64,000 bases of DNA from Candidatus Peregrinibacteria bacterium (GTDB lineage Bacteria > Patescibacteriota > Gracilibacteria > CAIRYL01 > GCA-016699755), in assembly GCA_016699755.1 (NCBI GenBank), contig CP065009.1:248001-312000 (forward strand), read 5' to 3'. This document shows, piece by piece, positions 61,129 to 64,000 of this stretch (position 1 is its first letter; every line of letters begins with the position of its first letter). The position numbers and the translations under genes were made by a program. The notes beneath the pieces are model-generated. The model worked only from the letters and a program-made list of their open reading frames with translations. It was not told the origin of the DNA and ran no database searches.

Positions 61129-63480
61129 ATGGAAAAAACGATACGCGCCGCTGCCGTGGCGAAGCACATTGGCATTACTTCTCAGGATCTCCGAAAAATG
61201 CTTTCGGAAGTAAATTTTGGTGTAAAACCAAACGATCGCGAATTTCCCGAATCGCTTGCATCTGGTATTGTGCGTTTTGCGGCACGTCGTCTTAACAGAG
61301 AGATTCCGCCACTTCCTGTTCATTATGATGAGGAAGATGACGAAGAGGAGGAGGAAGAGAGAGAAGATGACGAAGAGGAGGAGCAAGAAGATTTGTTAGA
61401 GCCCAAAAAAGAGACAGCATTTGATCGACTGAATCGTCTTGCAAAAACTCCATCTCAACGAGAAGAGAAGAAGATTGATCAAGAAGTAAAACCTCCTTCA
61501 GAAGAGGTTGCTGTTCCTGCGAAAGAGCAATCAGCAAAAGTAACACCCGCTATTTTTCGAAAAATAGAGGTTTCCCCAGAAGAGGCGGCGGCGGCGAAAA
61601 AACGCCACGAGGAAGAAGTACAAAAGTCTAAAGAAGACCGAGAGCAAGAAGCACTCGAGAAAAAAGCCATGGAGCGCCGAAAAAAGCGTGGTCATGTGCT
61701 TGTCAAAAAAGAAGGAGAAGTAGAAATTCCTGCTACTATTTCTATAAAAGAGTTTTCCGAAAAAGTGGGAGTTCCCGCAGGAGAAATAATCTCTGTCCTC
61801 CTCAAAAATGGAGTTATGGTGACCATGACACAGACACTCGACTTTGATACCTATGCGATTATTGCGCCAGAAATTGATGTTCAGATTCGCAGGGCAGAAG
61901 AAACAGGAAGCGCTGAAGCGCTGAAGGGTCGAAATCTTTTGGAACTGTTGGCAGATGAAAAAGAAAATCTTGTTCCTCGTCCTCCAGTTATTGTTGTTAT
62001 GGGGCATGTTGATCATGGAAAAACAAAGATTCTTGATGCCATTCGTCAAACAAAAGTAGCAGAAGGAGAAGCTGGTGGAATTACACAGCATATTGGTGCT
62101 TATCAAATTGAAAAAAAAGGTCATCTACTTACCTTTCTCGATACCCCCGGACATGAGGCATTTACTGCAATGCGTGCTCGTGGTGCAAAAACAGCGGATA
62201 TCGCAATTCTCGTGGTTGCCGCAGATGAAGGTGTAAAACCACAAACTATTGAGGCAATTCACCATGCGCAGGAGGCGGGACTTCCCATTATTGTTGCCGT
62301 TAACAAAATTGACAAACCCGATGCAAATATTGAGAAGGTAAAAGGGGAGCTTGCGGTACACAGTCTTACTTCAGAAGATTGGGGTGGAGATACAGTGTTT
62401 GTTCCCGTTTCCGCTCTTCAAAATCAAGGAATTAGTGATCTTCTTGATATGGTTATTTTGCGATCTGAGTTTTTGGAGCTTACGGCAAACCCAAAACGCC
62501 TTGCTATAGGAACAATCATCGAATCAAATCTTGATCATTCTCTTGGTCCTGTGGCGACAATTTTAGTGAATACTGGAACACTCTCCGTGGGGAATGATTT
62601 TATTTTGGGTGAAGAGGGTGGACGCATAAAAACGATGCTCAATGATGAAGGAAAGAAAGTACAATTTGCTCTTCCTGGAATGCCGGTTCGTATTTCGGGT
62701 CTTTCGGAAGTTCCATCAACAGGGGAAATTTTGCAGGTGCTTCCCAATGCGAAGGCAGTTCGTGAGAAAAGAGAAGAACTCCGTTCCCTTCACGACGAAG
62801 AAAAGGCGGCAGGAGCGAGTTTGACTGAGATTATGGCAGGCTTACAGCAGGGATCTATAAAATTCCTGAAGCTCGTGCTCAAAACCGATACAGAAGGGTC
62901 GCTTGAGGCGGTACGACAAGCGATTGAAAAAATTGAAAGCAAAGAGGTTCGTCCAAAAATTATTCATGCGGCGGTCGGAGGGGTAACAGAGACAGATATT
63001 ATGATGGCGGCGGCAAGTCAGGGAATTGTATTTGGCTTCCATGTTGCCGTTTCTCCAAGGGTGCGTCGTATTGCTGAGAAAGAAAAAGTGGAAGTACAAA
63101 ACTATGAAATCATTTATCAGTTGGTAGATGACATTAGGCAAATTCTTTCAGGACTTTTGGAGCCAGAAGTGGTGGAAGAGGTGTTAGGACAAATTGACGT
63201 GAAGCAGATTTTCTACACAAAAAAGAAGATGATGATTGTAGGATGTCGCATTCGAAAAGGATATGCCGAAAATGGCGCTCTTGTTCGTATTTTTCGTGGC
63301 GAGAATCAAGAAGAGCCAGTGGGACAAGGAAAAATTGCTTCTTTGCAACATTTCGAAAAGAAAGTGCAAAAAATAGAAGAAAATCAAGATTGTGGTATTC
63401 AGTTTGAAGGAAAAATTTCCATAGAAGAAGGAGATCGCCTTGAGGTCTACAAGCTTGAAGAACGTATGCGAACACTCTAA
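61129..63480 (+). CDS. infB: Translation initiation factor IF-2
   Basis: IF-2 is the GTPase that brings initiator fMet-tRNA to the ribosome. The 783 residues show an N-terminal region with an IF2_N-like motif, a long Glu/Lys-rich linker (about 70-190), a second IF2_N motif (ISIKEFSEKVGVPAGEII), then the G domain with G1 GHVDHGKT (from residue 292), G3 DTPGHEAF and G4 NKID, and C-terminal domains ending KLEERMRTL. An ATG at 61111 gives six more residues. The gene normally lies in the nusA-rbfA operon; here no such neighbours are seen. Function is secure. Confidence 0.95.
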   Translation: MEKTIRAAAVAKHIGITSQDLRKMLSEVNFGVKPNDREFPESLASGIVRFAARRLNREIPPLPVHYDEEDDEEEEEEREDDEEEEQEDLLEPKKETAFDRLNRLAKTPSQREEKKIDQEVKPPSEEVAVPAKEQSAKVTPAIFRKIEVSPEEAAAAKKRHEEEVQKSKEDREQEALEKKAMERRKKRGHVLVKKEGEVEIPATISIKEFSEKVGVPAGEIISVLLKNGVMVTMTQTLDFDTYAIIAPEIDVQIRRAEETGSAEALKGRNLLELLADEKENLVPRPPVIVVMGHVDHGKTKILDAIRQTKVAEGEAGGITQHIGAYQIEKKGHLLTFLDTPGHEAFTAMRARGAKTADIAILVVAADEGVKPQTIEAIHHAQEAGLPIIVAVNKIDKPDANIEKVKGELAVHSLTSEDWGGDTVFVPVSALQNQGISDLLDMVILRSEFLELTANPKRLAIGTIIESNLDHSLGPVATILVNTGTLSVGNDFILGEEGGRIKTMLNDEGKKVQFALPGMPVRISGLSEVPSTGEILQVLPNAKAVREKREELRSLHDEEKAAGASLTEIMAGLQQGSIKFLKLVLKTDTEGSLEAVRQAIEKIESKEVRPKIIHAAVGGVTETDIMMAAASQGIVFGFHVAVSPRVRRIAEKEKVEVQNYEIIYQLVDDIRQILSGLLEPEVVEEVLGQIDVKQIFYTKKKMMIVGCRIRKGYAENGALVRIFRGENQEEPVGQGKIASLQHFEKKVQKIEENQDCGIQFEGKISIEEGDRLEVYKLEERMRTL

Positions 63481-63500
63481 AAAATCTTTAAGTGTAGAAA

Positions 63501-63917
63501 ATGTATAGTGGATGATGTCTTTGTGGGCATATATCCTTTTCTCTTAATGGAGAGTCGAGCGATCCTCATCTTTGCTATTGTAAAATGTGTCAGAGTTGGT
63601 CGGAAGCGCCGGTTGTTGCATGGGTAATTTTTCCTCTTTCGTCTACTACCTATAAAGGTGAATAGTCAAAACTCTATCGCTCTTCACAAAATACACAGCG
63701 TTGATTTTGTCCTCACTGTGGGAGCGCTCTTTTTGCGCTAGGTGACGGAAGCGATATAATTTGTATGACGACTTCTGTTCTGAATGAGAAAGACACTATT
63801 TTTCCAAAACTTGAGAGTTTTCCTGAAAGCGCGCCGCATGTAAATGAGTACAATAAAGTCTTTTTTCAGAGTCGTTCCGAATTGAAAAAGAGTGTTTCAT
63901 CTACCTGGAAAGGATAA
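63501..63917 (+). pseudogene. GFA-family reading frame interrupted by TGA, TAG, TGA
   Basis: One frame of 139 codons, without indels, encodes a protein like the glutathione-dependent formaldehyde-activating (GFA, PF04828) zinc family: MYSG-(TGA)-CLCGHISF, CYCKMCQSWSEAPVVAW, then (TAG), KLYRSS, (TGA) FCPHCGSALFALGDGSDII, and a C-terminal stretch to TAA at 63915. The two TGA codons (5 and 68) are at positions where the family has Gly; the TAG is codon 55. All zinc-ligand cysteines are kept. It is either a young pseudogene with three nonsense mutations or a gene read with a different code. A TATAAT at 63755 is probably incidental. Confidence 0.6.
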
Positions 63918-64000
63918 AAATATATCTGAAAATCTAAAAACTCACTTTTGACAATTCTTTGTATCAAGAGGATGATGTGGATGATGAAACCTGTTCAGCT

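Noticed and set aside
63765..63917. Separate 50-residue gene starting MTTSVLNEKD behind a TATAAT box
   Set aside because: It is simply the C-terminal part of the interrupted GFA-like frame in the same reading frame, and the -10 box is too close for a leader.
1..64000. Whole window using UGA as glycine (code 25)
   Set aside because: At least six genes, including csaB with a translational-coupling ATGA and nnrD, end at TGA at the expected family length, so the host uses TGA as a stop. Only decayed sequences show TGA at glycine sites.
1..64000. CRISPR arrays, rRNA genes and prophage modules
   Set aside because: No regularly spaced direct repeats, no rRNA-like sequence, and no phage structural genes were seen.

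Overview
The window is AT-rich, densely coded bacterial DNA read with the standard code (TAA and TAG dominate as stops; TGA is used by at least six genes, among them hsdM, csaB and nnrD). Several features point to Candidate Phyla Radiation / Patescibacteria, most plausibly a Peregrinibacteria-like lineage: a MopE-motif protein with a VirB2-like tail, winged-helix regulators with degenerate nucleotidyltransferase tails, frequent lack of Shine-Dalgarno sites, -10 boxes very close to start codons, and an isoleucyl-tRNA synthetase carrying extra domains. This assignment is inference. No rRNA, CRISPR array, prophage or intact insertion sequence was seen.

Layout. 1-701: the end of an SLH-domain cell-wall amidase and a tiny acidic ORF. 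702-8931 (minus strand): a defence island with a HTH gene, hsdM, hsdS, a CD-NTase, a SLATT two-TM effector, hsdR and a small ORF, packed with gaps of a few bases, so a CBASS-type pair sits inside a type I restriction operon. 9387-18311: an ABC-F ATPase, an ABC exporter, citramalate synthase, a 10TM metal exporter behind a Fur-like 7-1-7 box, argS, tRNA-Ile(GAT) and a GNAT enzyme. 18447-28074: a lipoprotein-like hydrolase, dnaJ with CIRCE, gpsA-glpK, lysS followed in frame by a DUF2000 segment after one TAG, small membrane proteins and a DHH phosphoesterase. 28292-30836: a GT4 glycosyltransferase between dead IS30 and IS1595 transposase genes. 30837-37440: tRNA-Lys(CTT), glnA, clpB with CIRCE, yfiH-nnrD and a membrane-anchored FMN-binding-like protein. 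37551-42380: an operon tal-pgi-gnd-zwf covering most of the oxidative pentose phosphate pathway. 42520-49161: glutaredoxin, peroxiredoxin, a membrane-tethered HTH protein, glmS, XRE and ArsR-like regulators, an MBL hydrolase with a thioredoxin-like ferredoxin, and L19. 49960-55710: csaB-holB-TPR, recF, rmlD. 55775-60237: a T-box leader and ileS, whose product is an IleRS with a histidine phosphatase domain and a GNAT domain inserted into it. 60327-63917: a MopE/VirB2-like protein, infB, and a GFA-family reading frame broken by two TGA and one TAG codons.

How the parts connect. CsaB-type pyruvylation of cell-wall polymer would provide the ligand for SLH proteins such as the one at the left edge. 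HrcA/CIRCE control is predicted for both dnaJ and clpB. The T-box should sense uncharged tRNA-Ile, and this window also encodes a tRNA-Ile. The most unusual items are the CBASS pair nested in the Hsd operon, the IleRS with two inserted enzyme domains, the lysS/DUF2000 in-frame stop, and the GFA frame with TGA at glycine positions.
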